From CAYTZH01 sp964442285 (GTDB taxonomy: Bacteria; Myxococcota_A; UBA9160; JAFDET01), in the NCBI GenBank assembly GCA_964442285.1, contig CAYTZH010000015.1:29146-93145 (forward strand): DNA of 64,000 nt, in the 5' to 3' direction. The notes beneath the pieces are model-generated. The model made no database searches. It had not been told where the DNA came from and saw only the letters and a program-made list of their open reading frames with translations. A program made the position numbers and the translations under genes. Below are positions 8,010 through 16,751 of this stretch, piece after piece (the first letter of the stretch is position 1; each line of letters starts with the position of its first letter).

Positions 8010-8831
8010 GTGGATCCCTTTCGTGCGCGCGTGGCGGTCATCACCGGTGGGGGCGGGGGCATCGGCAGTGCCCTGGCCCGGGCCTTCGCGGCCCGGGGGG
8101 CCCGCCTGGCCCTGGCCGACGTGGACGAGTCGGCCGCCGGCCGGGTGGCCAAGGCCCTGGAGGCCGAGGGCGCGGAGGCCGCGCCCTTCGGCGTCGACGT
8201 GACCGACCGCGACGACGTCTTCCGCCTGGCGGGGGACGTCGCTCGCCACTTCGGGAAGGTCCACGTGGTGTGCAACAACGCCGGCGTGGCCCTCGGCGGC
8301 GAGATGTGGAGCGCGCCGATGGCCGACTGGGAGTACACGATGAACGTGAACTTCTGGGGTGTCCTCCACGGCGTGCAGGCCTTCGTGCCGCGGCTCATCG
8401 AGCAGGGCGAGGGCGGCCACGTGGTCAACACCGCCTCCATGGCGGGCCTCACGGGCATGAGCTTCCTCGGGATGTACTGCGCGTCGAAGTTCGCGGTGGT
8501 CGGGCTCACCGAGTCGCTCTCGCGGGAGGTCCGCGGCCGCGGCATCGGGGTCTCGCTGCTGTGCCCCATGATCGTCGACACGGACATCAACCAGAACTCC
8601 CTGGCGCGTCATCCGGACCCGGAGCGGCGCAGCCAGCCGGTGCCCAGCGTCAGCGAGGGCGCGCCGGCCATGCGCGGCGGCGTGATCGCGGCCGAAGACG
8701 TCGCGCGCCGCGTGGTACGGGCGGTGGATCGCGGCGATCTCTACGTCCTCACCCACCCCGAGCAGCGCGAGATCCTGCGCCGACGCAACCACCGCATCGA
8801 CGCCGCCTTCGAGGACTGGGAGCTCGACTGA
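8010..8831 (+). CDS. short-chain dehydrogenase/reductase (SDR)
   Basis: A 273-residue classical SDR. The cofactor motif ITGGGGGIGSALARAFA (residues 11-27), the acidic residue after beta-2 (LALADVDE), NNAGVALGG and the catalytic YCASK (with the upstream Ser in NTASMAGL) are all present. The Asp at the end of beta-2 suggests NAD(H) rather than NADP(H). It oxidises or reduces an alcohol/ketone pair; the substrate is unknown, but acyl-CoA or steroid-type substrates would fit the acyl-CoA dehydrogenases nearby. GTG start with GAGGA at 8001-8005. It converges on the LAB_N gene. Confidence 0.88.
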   Translation: MDPFRARVAVITGGGGGIGSALARAFAARGARLALADVDESAAGRVAKALEAEGAEAAPFGVDVTDRDDVFRLAGDVARHFGKVHVVCNNAGVALGGEMWSAPMADWEYTMNVNFWGVLHGVQAFVPRLIEQGEGGHVVNTASMAGLTGMSFLGMYCASKFAVVGLTESLSREVRGRGIGVSLLCPMIVDTDINQNSLARHPDPERRSQPVPSVSEGAPAMRGGVIAAEDVARRVVRAVDRGDLYVLTHPEQREILRRRNHRIDAAFEDWELD

Positions 8832-8852
8832 GCCGGGCACGCGCCCGCGGGC

Positions 8853-9230
8853 TCAGGCCGCCTTGGCGAACTCGCTGCTGGCGCGGATGCCCCAGGAGGT
8901 GGTGCTCGCGGGCACCGGCGCCGGGATCGGCTGGCGGTCGTCCTTGCCGGCGGCGAAGGCCGCGCGACGGTCGCGGCGGATGAGCATCAGGTTCCGGGTG
9001 TAGACCACGGCGTTCGGCAGGTAGCCCAGCATGAAGAGGGGCTCCTGGCGGTGCACCGCGTAGACCAGGAGGATCAGGGAGCCCACCAGGCTCAGGTACC
9101 AGAACGCGGTCGGCACCACGCTCCGGCCTGCGCGCTCCGAGGCGAGCCACTGCACCAGGAAGCGGCTGAAGAAGGCGGCCTGGCCGAACAGGCCGAAGCC
9201 GATCCAGAAGGCGGAATCGTTCCATTCCAT
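8853..9230 (-). CDS. lipid A biosynthesis N-terminal (LAB_N) domain membrane protein
   Basis: A 125-residue, three-helix membrane protein. Its core (FWIGFGLFGQAAFFSRFLVQW, then SERAGRSVVPTAFWYLSLVGS and LFMLGYLPNAVVYTRNLMLI) is the LAB_N domain seen in stand-alone proteins and fused to lipid A disaccharide synthase or glycosyltransferases. It also resembles SemiSWEET-like three-helix units. Its role in lipid A or lipid-linked sugar handling is inferred from domain context. A soluble 30-residue tail follows. No partner glycosyltransferase is adjacent. Supports a Gram-negative cell plan. Confidence 0.82.
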   Translation of the reverse strand: MEWNDSAFWIGFGLFGQAAFFSRFLVQWLASERAGRSVVPTAFWYLSLVGSLILLVYAVHRQEPLFMLGYLPNAVVYTRNLMLIRRDRRAAFAAGKDDRQPIPAPVPASTTSWGIRASSEFAKAA

Positions 9231-9355
9231 CGTCGCTCGCGGCCCCCCACGACCTTCGGAGACCGTTTCTCCGAGGGCGCCGGAGGGTAACGGATCCGCC
9301 GCGGGCGCTGAAAGGGACCGGAAGCCAGCCCTTCAGGTAGTCGCAAGGCGTTCGA

Positions 9356-9399
9356 CCCACCCCATCGGGCCCATGGTAGGATGGGCGACGCGGGGTGGG
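9356..9399 (+). promoter_or_regulatory. two-tier hairpin just upstream of the subtilase ribosome site
   Basis: CCCACCCC (9356-9363) pairs with GGGGTGGG (9392-9399). Inside, after a symmetrical 5/5 internal loop, GCCCAT (9369-9374) pairs with ATGGGC (9381-9386) around a 6-nt loop. The structure ends 4 nt before GAGGG (9404-9408) and the ATG at 9413, so if transcribed it could gate ribosome access. Confidence 0.4.
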
Positions 9400-9412
9400 T
9401 TGCGAGGGCGAT

Positions 9413-12400
9413 ATGGGGCGGGCTGCGAGCGGTTTCGGGCGCCTTCTGCTGCTTCTGTGTCTGGTGTGGCTGGTCTGGGTCGTTGGGCTTCCCCCGAGGG
9501 CCGCCGCGACCGTGCCGTACCCCGCGTGCATCGGTCCCTCCTGCCCCGATCCGACCGACTACGCCGCCTACCTCTTTCTCCCCCCGGGGGTCCTGCCCGA
9601 CGACTACGCCTTCGACCCGGCCGAGCCGGAGCGCGGCAGCGGCTGGAAGTACGCCCCGGGCGTCGGCATGGACGTCACCGGCGCCTGGCAGATCACCACG
9701 GGCCGCCCCGACGTGGTCGTGGCCGTCCTCGACAGCGGCATCCGCTGGCGGGAGGAGGACCTGGCCCGGAAGCTGGCCCTGAACCTCGGGGAGCTCCCCC
9801 ACCCCTGTCCCGCCGTCGGCAGCGCCGACTGCGACGGGGACGGCGTCGTCACCGTCCTCGACTTCGACGGCTTCGCCTGTCCCGGCGGCATCGTCACGGA
9901 CGACGACGTCCTGGGCAGCGGCAACGGCAACGGGCACCTCGACGGGCAGGATCTGCTGGCCGTCTGCAGCGACGGGGTCGACGACGACGGCAACGGCTAC
10001 GTCGACGACATCGCCGGCTGGGACGTCTGGCAGGACGACAACGATCCCTTCGACGACGTCGACTACGGCCATGGCACGGGCCAGGGCGAGGACAGCGTGG
10101 GCGAGGCCGACAACGGCGGTGGCTTCCCCGGCGTGGCACCCAGCGCGACCTTCGTTCCGGTCCGCGTCGCGGACAGCTTCATCGTCACCGACAGCGACTT
10201 CGCCCGGGGCCTGGCCTACGCCGACGCCCGCGGCGTCGACCTGGTCTCCGAGGCCCTCGGCGCCATCGGCTTCTCGCGCTCCTCGCAGCAGGCGATCGAC
10301 TGGCTCTACGACCAGGGCATCCCGGTCGTGGCGAGCGCGGCGGACGAGGAGAGCCGCCACCACAACGCGCCGGCGATCGCCGACCACGTGATCTGGGTGA
10401 ACTCCATCCGCAACGGCGACGACACGCTCGTGCCCGCGGAGCGCGAGTTCACGCTGCTCAACGGCTGCACCAACTACGGCGGCAAGGCCTGGGTGGCCAT
10501 CTCGTCCACCGCCTGCTCGTCGGAGGCGACGGGTCGCGCGGCGGGCCTGGTGGCGCTGCTCGTCAGCCACGGCAAGAACCTGCTGGACCAGAACCTGCTC
10601 GAGCCCTACCCGGGCAGCCACCGGCCGTTCTCGGCCGAAGAGATCCGCCAGCTGCTGCGGGCCTCGGCGCAGGACATCGACCGCTCGAACGATCCTCCGC
10701 TGCCGCCGAGCTTCCTGGTCGAGCTGGCCCTGTCCGGGCCGCTATCCCCCGAGACGGTCTTCCGCTCCACCCGCTTCCCGACCCAGGCCGGCTGGGATCA
10801 GTACACCGGCTACGGACGGCCCGACGCGCGCCGGCTGCTCGATCTGGCCTCGGCGAGCATTCCTCCCGAGGCGGACCTCACGGGCTCGCTCCGCTGGTTC
10901 GACACGCTCGACCCGACCCGCCTGGAGGAGCCCGTGGCGATCGTGGGCAGCGCGGCGGCGGTGCGCGCGCCGGGCGACTTCGAGTACCGGGTCGAGGTCG
11001 GCTGCGGCGTCGAGCCCACGGCCTATCACCAGATCGCCCACGAGACGGCCGAGGGTCCGCTGCGCCGCGCCGAGCTGGCGCGCTGGGATCCTGCGGCGAG
11101 CGCGGCGCTGTGCGGCTTCGACCCGGCGGCGACCCTCGCGGAGCCCGACGACCACACGGTCACCGTGAGGCTGCGTGTCCGCGACCGGAACGGGCTCGAG
11201 GGAGTCGATCGGCGCACCGTCGCGGTGCACAGCGACCCGACCCTGAAGCGGAGTCCGCTGTTCCTGGGCGCCTCCGGCGAGGCCTCGCCGGTCCTGGCCG
11301 ACCTCGACCGCGACGGCGTCCAGGAGATCATCGTGGCCACGACCGCCGGCGAGGTCCACGTCCTCGACGGCGCTAGCCTCGACGCGCTGCCTGGCTTCCC
11401 CGCCCGCACGCCGGTGACGGTGCCGATGGCGCGGCGAGGGCTCGTCCCCGCCTGGGCCAGCGGGGAGGTGCGGCTCCCCCGGGACGGCTTCGTGGTGGCT
11501 CCCGCCGTGGGCGACCTGGATCGCGACGGCCGCCTGGAGATCGTGGCCGCCTCCCTCGAGGGTCGGGTCTACGTCTTCGATGCCCACGGCCAGCTGCGCA
11601 GGACGCTCTCCAGCGATCCGGCGTTCTCGGCCCCCGAACGCCGGGACCCCTTCAACGACGTCGATCCGGGCTTCGCGACGGCACCGGTCCTCGTGGACCT
11701 CGACGCCCCGGACGGCCCCGACGACCTCGAGATCGTAGTCGCGGCCCTCGACGGTCACGTCTACGCGTTCCGCCAGGACGGCTCGCCCGTGGCGGGCTTC
11801 CCGGTCCGGCTCGGGGACCGGGAGCGCCTCGAGGAGGACTCCGCCACGGGTCGCTGGAAGCCCAAGCCCGACGGCCGTGCGCGGCGCCGGCTGGCGAAGA
11901 CCCTCAGCTCTCCGGCCGTGGGCGACCTGGACGGGGACGGTCGCCCGGAGATCGTGATCGGCACCAACGAGGAGTATCGCGACGGCACGGGCCTGTTCAG
12001 CCTCTCGGACTCGGGCCTCCTGGTCGCCCTCCAGATCCTGCTGCCGAGTGTCGGAATCGACGACCTCAGCCTCGACGTGGGCGGTCGGCTCTACGCCCTG
12101 AATCACGACGGGAGCCTGCTTCCGGGCTGGCCGGTCCAGGTTCCGCTGCTCGCCCCGGGTCTGCTTCCCACGGTGGCCACGGGCACCCCGGGCGGCCCGG
12201 CCCTGGCGCGGGTGAACGGCGAGCTCGCAGCGGCGATCTTCGGCGCCATCGGTCCGGTCATGCTGTTCCGGGCGGATGGCAGCCCTTTCCTGGGCCTGGG
12301 GGATGACGGCGCGCCCAGGTCGCTCGCGGTCGACTTCCCGGGCGGCGGCTTTCCCCTGGTTCCCGACCCCGCGACCCTGAACCAGTCGGCCGCATTCTCC

Positions 12401-13420
12401 TTCGACGCACCCTTCTTCGGCTCCCTGGGCTCCGGTGCCTTCGGCGACCTGGACGGCGATGGAGAGCCGGAGTACGTCGCGCCCACCGGCGGGCTGCGCA
12501 TCCTGCTCGACGTGGCCCTGCCGGCGCGTCAGGCGTTTGCCAACCACTCGATCGCCGCCTGGCGACCGGCGGACGGCGCACTCCTGCCCCAGTTCCCGCG
12601 CGTCATGGACGACATGCAGTTCTTCACGAGCCCCGGTCTGGCGGACGTCGACGGCGACGGGCGGGCCGAGGTGGTGCAGGGGAGCGGCGCCTATCTGGTC
12701 CGGGCCTTCCGCCACGACGGCATCGAGCCGCCGGGCTGGCCGAAGTTCACCCACGGCTGGATCGTGGCCACGCCCGCCGCCGGCGACGTGGACGGCGACG
12801 ACCAGGTCGAGGTGGTGGTGATCAGCCGCGAGGGCAACCTCTATGTCTGGGAGACGCCGGCGCCGGCCACGGCCGCCGCGCTCCCGTGGGCGGCCAGCGG
12901 CCGCGACCGCCGCAACACCCGGAACCTGGATTCGGGCGTGTCGCCGCTGGCCGACCCGCCCCCGACCCACGAAGAGCTGGCCTGGGATCTGGAGGCCCTG
13001 TTCATCGACTGGCTCGCCCGCCTCTCCGAGGTATCGCCGGCGCTGGCGGCGACGATCGCCCAGGACAGCGAGGGGGGCGCCCAGCTGCTGGCCTGCCTGA
13101 TCGCTGCGCAGCGCGACGACGCAGAGGCGCTCGGCGACGCCCTGGCCGGCGCCGAGGAGGGACTGCGCACTCCGGACGAGGTCCGGGTCCCCCTGGCGGA
13201 TCTCCACGAGCGGCTCCTGGAGGTGGTTCGCGAGGCCGCCGGGCGCGCCGCCGCGGAAGCGACGTGCGGTCCGACGGCGGGCAGCACCTGCGCCCTGCAG
13301 ACCTACTGGGCGCCCCTGCTGGTCCAGATCGGGGACGGCTACCGGCGGACCGGTCGCCCCGGCGCGGCGATCTATCTCTGGAGCCAGGCCCTGCAGATCG
13401 GGCTCGCGCGGGCCCCCTGA
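9413..13420 (+). CDS. secreted subtilisin-family (S8) protease with FG-GAP/integrin-like repeats
   Basis: A 1335-residue exported protein. The signal peptide (residues 1-33, RLLLLLCLVWLVWVVGLPPR core) follows the ATG at 9413, which has GAGGG 4 nt upstream; the GTG at 9395 is less good. The S8 triad is visible: Asp107 (VVVAVLDSGI), His220 (DYGHGTGQGED) and Ser near 370 (TACSSEATGRAAG), where the usual GTSMA is altered. Calcium-like Asp/Asn loops lie before the His (DCDGDGVVTVLDFDG, DDDGNGYVDD). From about residue 620 to 1150 there are many FG-GAP units (VLADLDRDGVQEIIVAT, AVGDLDGDGRPEIVIGT), a beta-propeller-type adhesion region. The helical C-terminal domain is unassigned. Probably surface or secreted. 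Confidence 0.88.
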   Translation: MGRAASGFGRLLLLLCLVWLVWVVGLPPRAAATVPYPACIGPSCPDPTDYAAYLFLPPGVLPDDYAFDPAEPERGSGWKYAPGVGMDVTGAWQITTGRPDVVVAVLDSGIRWREEDLARKLALNLGELPHPCPAVGSADCDGDGVVTVLDFDGFACPGGIVTDDDVLGSGNGNGHLDGQDLLAVCSDGVDDDGNGYVDDIAGWDVWQDDNDPFDDVDYGHGTGQGEDSVGEADNGGGFPGVAPSATFVPVRVADSFIVTDSDFARGLAYADARGVDLVSEALGAIGFSRSSQQAIDWLYDQGIPVVASAADEESRHHNAPAIADHVIWVNSIRNGDDTLVPAEREFTLLNGCTNYGGKAWVAISSTACSSEATGRAAGLVALLVSHGKNLLDQNLLEPYPGSHRPFSAEEIRQLLRASAQDIDRSNDPPLPPSFLVELALSGPLSPETVFRSTRFPTQAGWDQYTGYGRPDARRLLDLASASIPPEADLTGSLRWFDTLDPTRLEEPVAIVGSAAAVRAPGDFEYRVEVGCGVEPTAYHQIAHETAEGPLRRAELARWDPAASAALCGFDPAATLAEPDDHTVTVRLRVRDRNGLEGVDRRTVAVHSDPTLKRSPLFLGASGEASPVLADLDRDGVQEIIVATTAGEVHVLDGASLDALPGFPARTPVTVPMARRGLVPAWASGEVRLPRDGFVVAPAVGDLDRDGRLEIVAASLEGRVYVFDAHGQLRRTLSSDPAFSAPERRDPFNDVDPGFATAPVLVDLDAPDGPDDLEIVVAALDGHVYAFRQDGSPVAGFPVRLGDRERLEEDSATGRWKPKPDGRARRRLAKTLSSPAVGDLDGDGRPEIVIGTNEEYRDGTGLFSLSDSGLLVALQILLPSVGIDDLSLDVGGRLYALNHDGSLLPGWPVQVPLLAPGLLPTVATGTPGGPALARVNGELAAAIFGAIGPVMLFRADGSPFLGLGDDGAPRSLAVDFPGGGFPLVPDPATLNQSAAFSFDAPFFGSLGSGAFGDLDGDGEPEYVAPTGGLRILLDVALPARQAFANHSIAAWRPADGALLPQFPRVMDDMQFFTSPGLADVDGDGRAEVVQGSGAYLVRAFRHDGIEPPGWPKFTHGWIVATPAAGDVDGDDQVEVVVISREGNLYVWETPAPATAAALPWAASGRDRRNTRNLDSGVSPLADPPPTHEELAWDLEALFIDWLARLSEVSPALAATIAQDSEGGAQLLACLIAAQRDDAEALGDALAGAEEGLRTPDEVRVPLADLHERLLEVVREAAGRAAAEATCGPTAGSTCALQTYWAPLLVQIGDGYRRTGRPGAAIYLWSQALQIGLARAP

Positions 13421-13458
13421 GATGGAACGCGCGGGTCCGCAAGCTAAGCTCGGAGGTC

Positions 13459-14547
13459 ATGGCTACCACCCCCGATGACGTCCTCGCGGCGCTCCGTCCC
13501 ATCATCGATCCCGACTTCGGTCGCAGCATCGTCGACCTCGGCTTCGTCAAGAACCTCGCAATCGAGGGCAGCCACGTCGCCTTCACCATCGAGCTCACGA
13601 CGCCCGCCTGTCCGGTCAAGGAGCAGTTCGAGGCGGCGGCCCGAGAGCGCGTGTCGGCGCTCCCCGGGGTGGAGTCGGTGGCGGTGGAGATGACCGCCAA
13701 CACCCGGGGCCGGCCGGCCTCCGCCCAGGCCGAGGTCCTGCCCGGCGTGCGCAACACCATCGCGGTGGCCTCGGGCAAGGGAGGCGTGGGCAAGAGCACC
13801 ACGGCCATCAACCTGGCGCTGGCGCTGCGGCGCAGCGGGGCGGCGGTAGGCCTGATGGACTGCGACGTCTACGGACCGTCGCTCCCGCTCCTCACCGGCG
13901 TGAGCGGTCGTCCCCGCGCCGAGGGCAAGCGGATCATTCCCCACGAGGGGCTCGGGCTCCGGCTCATGAGCATGGGCTTCTTCACCAACGACAGCTCGCC
14001 GGTCATCTGGCGGGGGCCGATGGTGCACGGCCTGATCCGGCAGTTCCTGGCCGACGTCGCCTGGGGCGAGCTCGACTACCTGGTCCTGGACCTTCCTCCC
14101 GGGACCGGCGACGCGGCGCTCACCCTCACCCAGCAGGCGCCCCTGGCCGGGGCGGTAATCGTCACCACCGCCAACGACCTCTCGCTGATCGACGCCCGCA
14201 AGGCCCTGGCGATGTTCCAGAAGGTAGAGGTGCCGGTGCTGGGCGTGATCGAGAACATGTCGTACTTCACGCCGCCCGATCTTCCCGACCGGAAGTACTA
14301 CCTCTTCGGCCAGGGGGGCGGACAACGGGTGGCGGAGGAGCTCGGCGTCGACTTCCTGGGCGAGGTGCCGATCGATCCGCGGGTGGTCGAGGGCGGCGAC
14401 AAGGGCCGGCCGATCCTGGTCGAGGCGCCCGATTCTCCCGCGGCCCGGGCCTTCGTGGAGCTGGCCGGTCAGGTGGCCCGCAAGCTCGCCCTGCTGGCCG
14501 AACGCACGCCCCAGGTCGCCGACGCCAACATCACCTGGGTGTCCTGA
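13459..14547 (+). CDS. mrp: Mrp/NBP35-family P-loop ATPase (Fe-S cluster carrier)
   Basis: 362 residues. An N-terminal MIP18/DUF59 domain (residues 1-85, with TTPACPVKEQ) is followed by a P-loop NTPase: deviant Walker A SGKGGVGKST (105-114), MDCDVYGPS, and the LDLPPGTGDAALT motif. Mrp/ApbC proteins carry Fe-S clusters to apo-targets. Most carry a CxxC pair after ENMSYF that bridges the cluster between subunits; here that place reads ENMSYFTPPDLPDRKYYLFG, without cysteines, so cluster binding may differ. GGAGG lies only 2 nt from the ATG, and TAAGCT (13445-13450) lies 8 nt before it. Confidence 0.9.
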   Translation: MATTPDDVLAALRPIIDPDFGRSIVDLGFVKNLAIEGSHVAFTIELTTPACPVKEQFEAAARERVSALPGVESVAVEMTANTRGRPASAQAEVLPGVRNTIAVASGKGGVGKSTTAINLALALRRSGAAVGLMDCDVYGPSLPLLTGVSGRPRAEGKRIIPHEGLGLRLMSMGFFTNDSSPVIWRGPMVHGLIRQFLADVAWGELDYLVLDLPPGTGDAALTLTQQAPLAGAVIVTTANDLSLIDARKALAMFQKVEVPVLGVIENMSYFTPPDLPDRKYYLFGQGGGQRVAEELGVDFLGEVPIDPRVVEGGDKGRPILVEAPDSPAARAFVELAGQVARKLALLAERTPQVADANITWVS

Positions 14548-14575
14548 CCGCAGCTCGCGGTGGCGGGAGCGCCGC

Positions 14576-15316
14576 TCAGCGCGGACGCAGGCCGTGGAGC
14601 AGCGTGCCGTAGAGCACCGGCGCCGGCCCCACCAGATCCTTCCCCGAGCGCTCCAGGTACTCCTCGTAGGTCATCCGGTCGAGGTCCGCGTTGGCGTCGG
14701 GCTCGAAGAACGAGTCGGGGACGCGGAGGTCGCGGGTCCAGCCGAGATACTCCGTGCGTCGGGTCTCCGCACGGGTGCGGTCGAAGATCTCCACCCGGAA
14801 GGGCAGCTGCGGGCCTTCTCGCGGCACCCAGACCTCGCGGCGCGCCGTCCCGTCGGTGAGGCGGTAGACGTCCACCTGGTTGGTCCCGAAGCGCTCGGTA
14901 CGCACCCGCTCCGCCCCGCCGGCGATCATGACCTCGAACTCGCGCGCGAAGGGACGGCCGCCCTCGCGGTCGTCCTCGAGAGCGCGGTTGCTGCGCTGGA
15001 TCGCGATGCCCCGGCCCGCGAGCTCGTCCACCACGTAGTACTGGTCCTTGTGCACGATCGTCGTCACGGGCCGTCCCGCCACCACCGTGAGGCTGCGCAG
15101 GCTGCGCCCCTTGGACCAGAAGTAGGTGACCGTCGGCGGTGTCGATTCGCTGGAGGTCATGGCCTGGACGTGCCAGATCGGCGGCGGGGCCGGCGTGCCG
15201 GCCCCGCCGGGAGCCGCCGCGGCAGGCTCCTCCTGGGCGCCGGCCGGCGCCGCGAGGCCCAGCAGCAGGCCCGCCAGCAGCGCGGCCACGCTCCACGGCC
15301 GTCCGCTCCGCCTCAT
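14576..15316 (-). CDS. LolA-like exported protein
   Basis: A 246-residue protein with a clear Sec signal (MRRSGRPWSVAALLAGLLLG, cleaved about AGAQE). The mature part has the pattern of LolA/outer-membrane lipoprotein-sorting folds: repeated beta strands such as YFWSKGRSLRSLTVVAGRPV and YRLTDGTARREVWVPREG, and the ending VPDSFFEPDANADLDRMTYEEYLER. Such proteins bind lipid in the periplasm; whether this one does is unknown. The ATG overlaps the stop of the upstream phosphodiesterase (ATGA), and AGGAGG precedes it. The pair probably acts together on extracellular substrates or the envelope. Confidence 0.65.
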   Translation of the reverse strand: MRRSGRPWSVAALLAGLLLGLAAPAGAQEEPAAAAPGGAGTPAPPPIWHVQAMTSSESTPPTVTYFWSKGRSLRSLTVVAGRPVTTIVHKDQYYVVDELAGRGIAIQRSNRALEDDREGGRPFAREFEVMIAGGAERVRTERFGTNQVDVYRLTDGTARREVWVPREGPQLPFRVEIFDRTRAETRRTEYLGWTRDLRVPDSFFEPDANADLDRMTYEEYLERSGKDLVGPAPVLYGTLLHGLRPR

Positions 15317-16560
15317 CGTACCTCCTGGGCCGCGTCCGCTCCGGCCGCGGCGTCCGCGCGGGTCGGGAGCCGCGGCCTCCCCTCCATCCACGCGGGGACT
15401 TCGACACCCAAAAGCGTCAGCACCGTGGGCGCCACGTCCACCGCCTCCACCCGCGGGATGCGGGTGCCGGCGGGGACGCCGCGACCCCAGGCCAGGAAGA
15501 TCCCGGCCATCGCGTCGAGCTCCGGATCGTAGCCATGGGCGCCGCCGCTGCGCAGCCCGAATCCCCGCAGCAGGCGTTGCACGAAGCCCAGGGTGCCGCC
15601 CCGGGCGATGGCCACCGGCGGGGCCGCCCGGACCACCACGTCGCCGAAGCGCGGATTGCCCGTGCGCCATGCCGCGGGCGCCTCGGCGCGCGCCCAGGCC
15701 TCGAGGCCCAGGTCGCGGGCGACCGCGACGGCCGCGTCGGCGTCGGCCCGGGCATCGAGCCAGACGGAGGCCATGCCGCCGCCGCCGAGCACCCGGCCGT
15801 CCACGCCGGCGTCCTCCAGGGCCGCCGCCAGATCGACGCTCTCGTGCACCGTGGCCATGCCGTGGTCCGAGACGAGGATCAGGGTGGTGCTCTCCATCTG
15901 CTCCCGGGCCTCCAGGCCCGCCACCAGGCGGGCGAGCGCCGCCTCCTGGCTCGCGAGGCTCGCGCGGGTCTCGGCGGCATCGGGACCGTACCGGTGGCCG
16001 GCCCGGTCCGCTCCGTGGAACCAGCTGGTGACGAGACGCGGTCGCTTCCCCGGATCTTCGAGGTCGAGCCAGGCCAGGATCTGGTCGACCTTCTCGCGCT
16101 CGGGGGTGCCCGCGTCGAAGGGCTCCCAGTGGCGCGGCCCCAGACCGCTGGTCCAGGGCCCCTCGGAGGCGACCCAGTGGAAGGAGGCCGAGACGACCCC
16201 CGCCCGGGCGGCCAGGGACCAGATCGGCTCCACCTGCGTCCAGCTCGGGTCGTTCTCGTAGCGATGGAGGCCCCGCTCCGGGTCGATGAACACGTTGTTC
16301 ACGATCCCGTGGCGCTCGGGCGCGACGCCGGTCGCGAGGGTCACGTGGTTGGGGAAGGTGTTGCTGGGCCAGACGGGCACCAGGGCGTCGGCCCGCGCGC
16401 CCCGGCGTCCCAGCGCCGCGGCGGTCGGGAGCGCGCGGTCCACTTGTTCGGGCGTGGTGCCGTCGAGGGAGATCAGGATCACGCTCGGAGGCGCCGCGTG
16501 GGCGAGCCCGGCCGCCAGGAGGCCGAGCGCGGCCAGCAGGAGGGAGCGGATGCGGCGCAC
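15313..16560 (-). CDS. exported type I phosphodiesterase / nucleotide pyrophosphatase
   Basis: A 415-residue alkaline-phosphatase-superfamily enzyme. Metal and nucleophile motifs: Asp in VILISLDGTTPEQ, Thr in PVWPSNTFPNHVTLATG, then SWFHGADRAGHRYGPD, LILVSDHGM and a late His in GGAHGYDP. These are the two-zinc ligands of NPP-type phosphodiesterases. The start shown is the GTG that opens a signal peptide (VRRIRSLLLAALGLLAAG). A 33-bp repeat containing this GTG and the next five codons continues upstream in frame through a sequencing gap to another GTG at 16725, next to a -10 box, so the real N-terminus may be longer. It overlaps the LolA-like gene by 4 nt. Confidence 0.82.
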   Translation of the reverse strand: MRRIRSLLLAALGLLAAGLAHAAPPSVILISLDGTTPEQVDRALPTAAALGRRGARADALVPVWPSNTFPNHVTLATGVAPERHGIVNNVFIDPERGLHRYENDPSWTQVEPIWSLAARAGVVSASFHWVASEGPWTSGLGPRHWEPFDAGTPEREKVDQILAWLDLEDPGKRPRLVTSWFHGADRAGHRYGPDAAETRASLASQEAALARLVAGLEAREQMESTTLILVSDHGMATVHESVDLAAALEDAGVDGRVLGGGGMASVWLDARADADAAVAVARDLGLEAWARAEAPAAWRTGNPRFGDVVVRAAPPVAIARGGTLGFVQRLLRGFGLRSGGAHGYDPELDAMAGIFLAWGRGVPAGTRIPRVEAVDVAPTVLTLLGVEVPAWMEGRPRLPTRADAAAGADAAQEVR

Positions 16561-16725
16561 GAGGCAACCCGGGANNNNNNNNNNNNNNNNNNNNNNNNNN
16601 NNNNNNNNNNNNNNNNNNNNNNNNNNNNNNNNNNNNNNNNNNNNNNNNNNNNNNNNNNNNNNNNNNNNNNNNNNGGAGCGGATGCGGCGCACGAGGCAAC
16701 CCGGGACGGAGCGGATGCGGCGCAC
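16543..16725. repeat. 33-bp tandem repeat interrupted by a scaffold gap
   Basis: Copies at 16543-16574, 16675-16707 and a partial one at 16708-16725, with the unresolved stretch between. Each unit begins GGAGCGGATGCGGCGCAC and is 33 bp, a multiple of three. On the minus strand each copy contains a GTG start codon plus VRRIRS, the beginning of the phosphodiesterase. Confidence 0.85.
16575..16674. other. assembly gap of 100 N
   Basis: Exactly 100 N, the conventional placeholder for unknown length. Repeat flanks on both sides show that an unknown number of 33-bp units collapsed here. Confidence 0.95.
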
Positions 16726-16733
16726 GGTTGCGG

Positions 16734-16743
16734 ATCTTACCAT
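16734..16743. promoter_or_regulatory. overlapping divergent -10-like boxes between phosphodiesterase and thiD
   Basis: TAAGAT on the minus strand (16739-16734) lies 8 nt before a GTG at 16725. TACCAT on the plus strand (16738-16743) lies 8 nt before the thiD ATG at 16752. The two hexamers overlap by two bases. No clear -35 is seen. Confidence 0.35.
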
Positions 16744-16751
16744 CCCTCCCC

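Noticed and set aside
16543..16725. CRISPR or insertion-sequence ends
   Set aside because: Head-to-tail 33-bp units with no spacers, no inverted ends and no transposase nearby.
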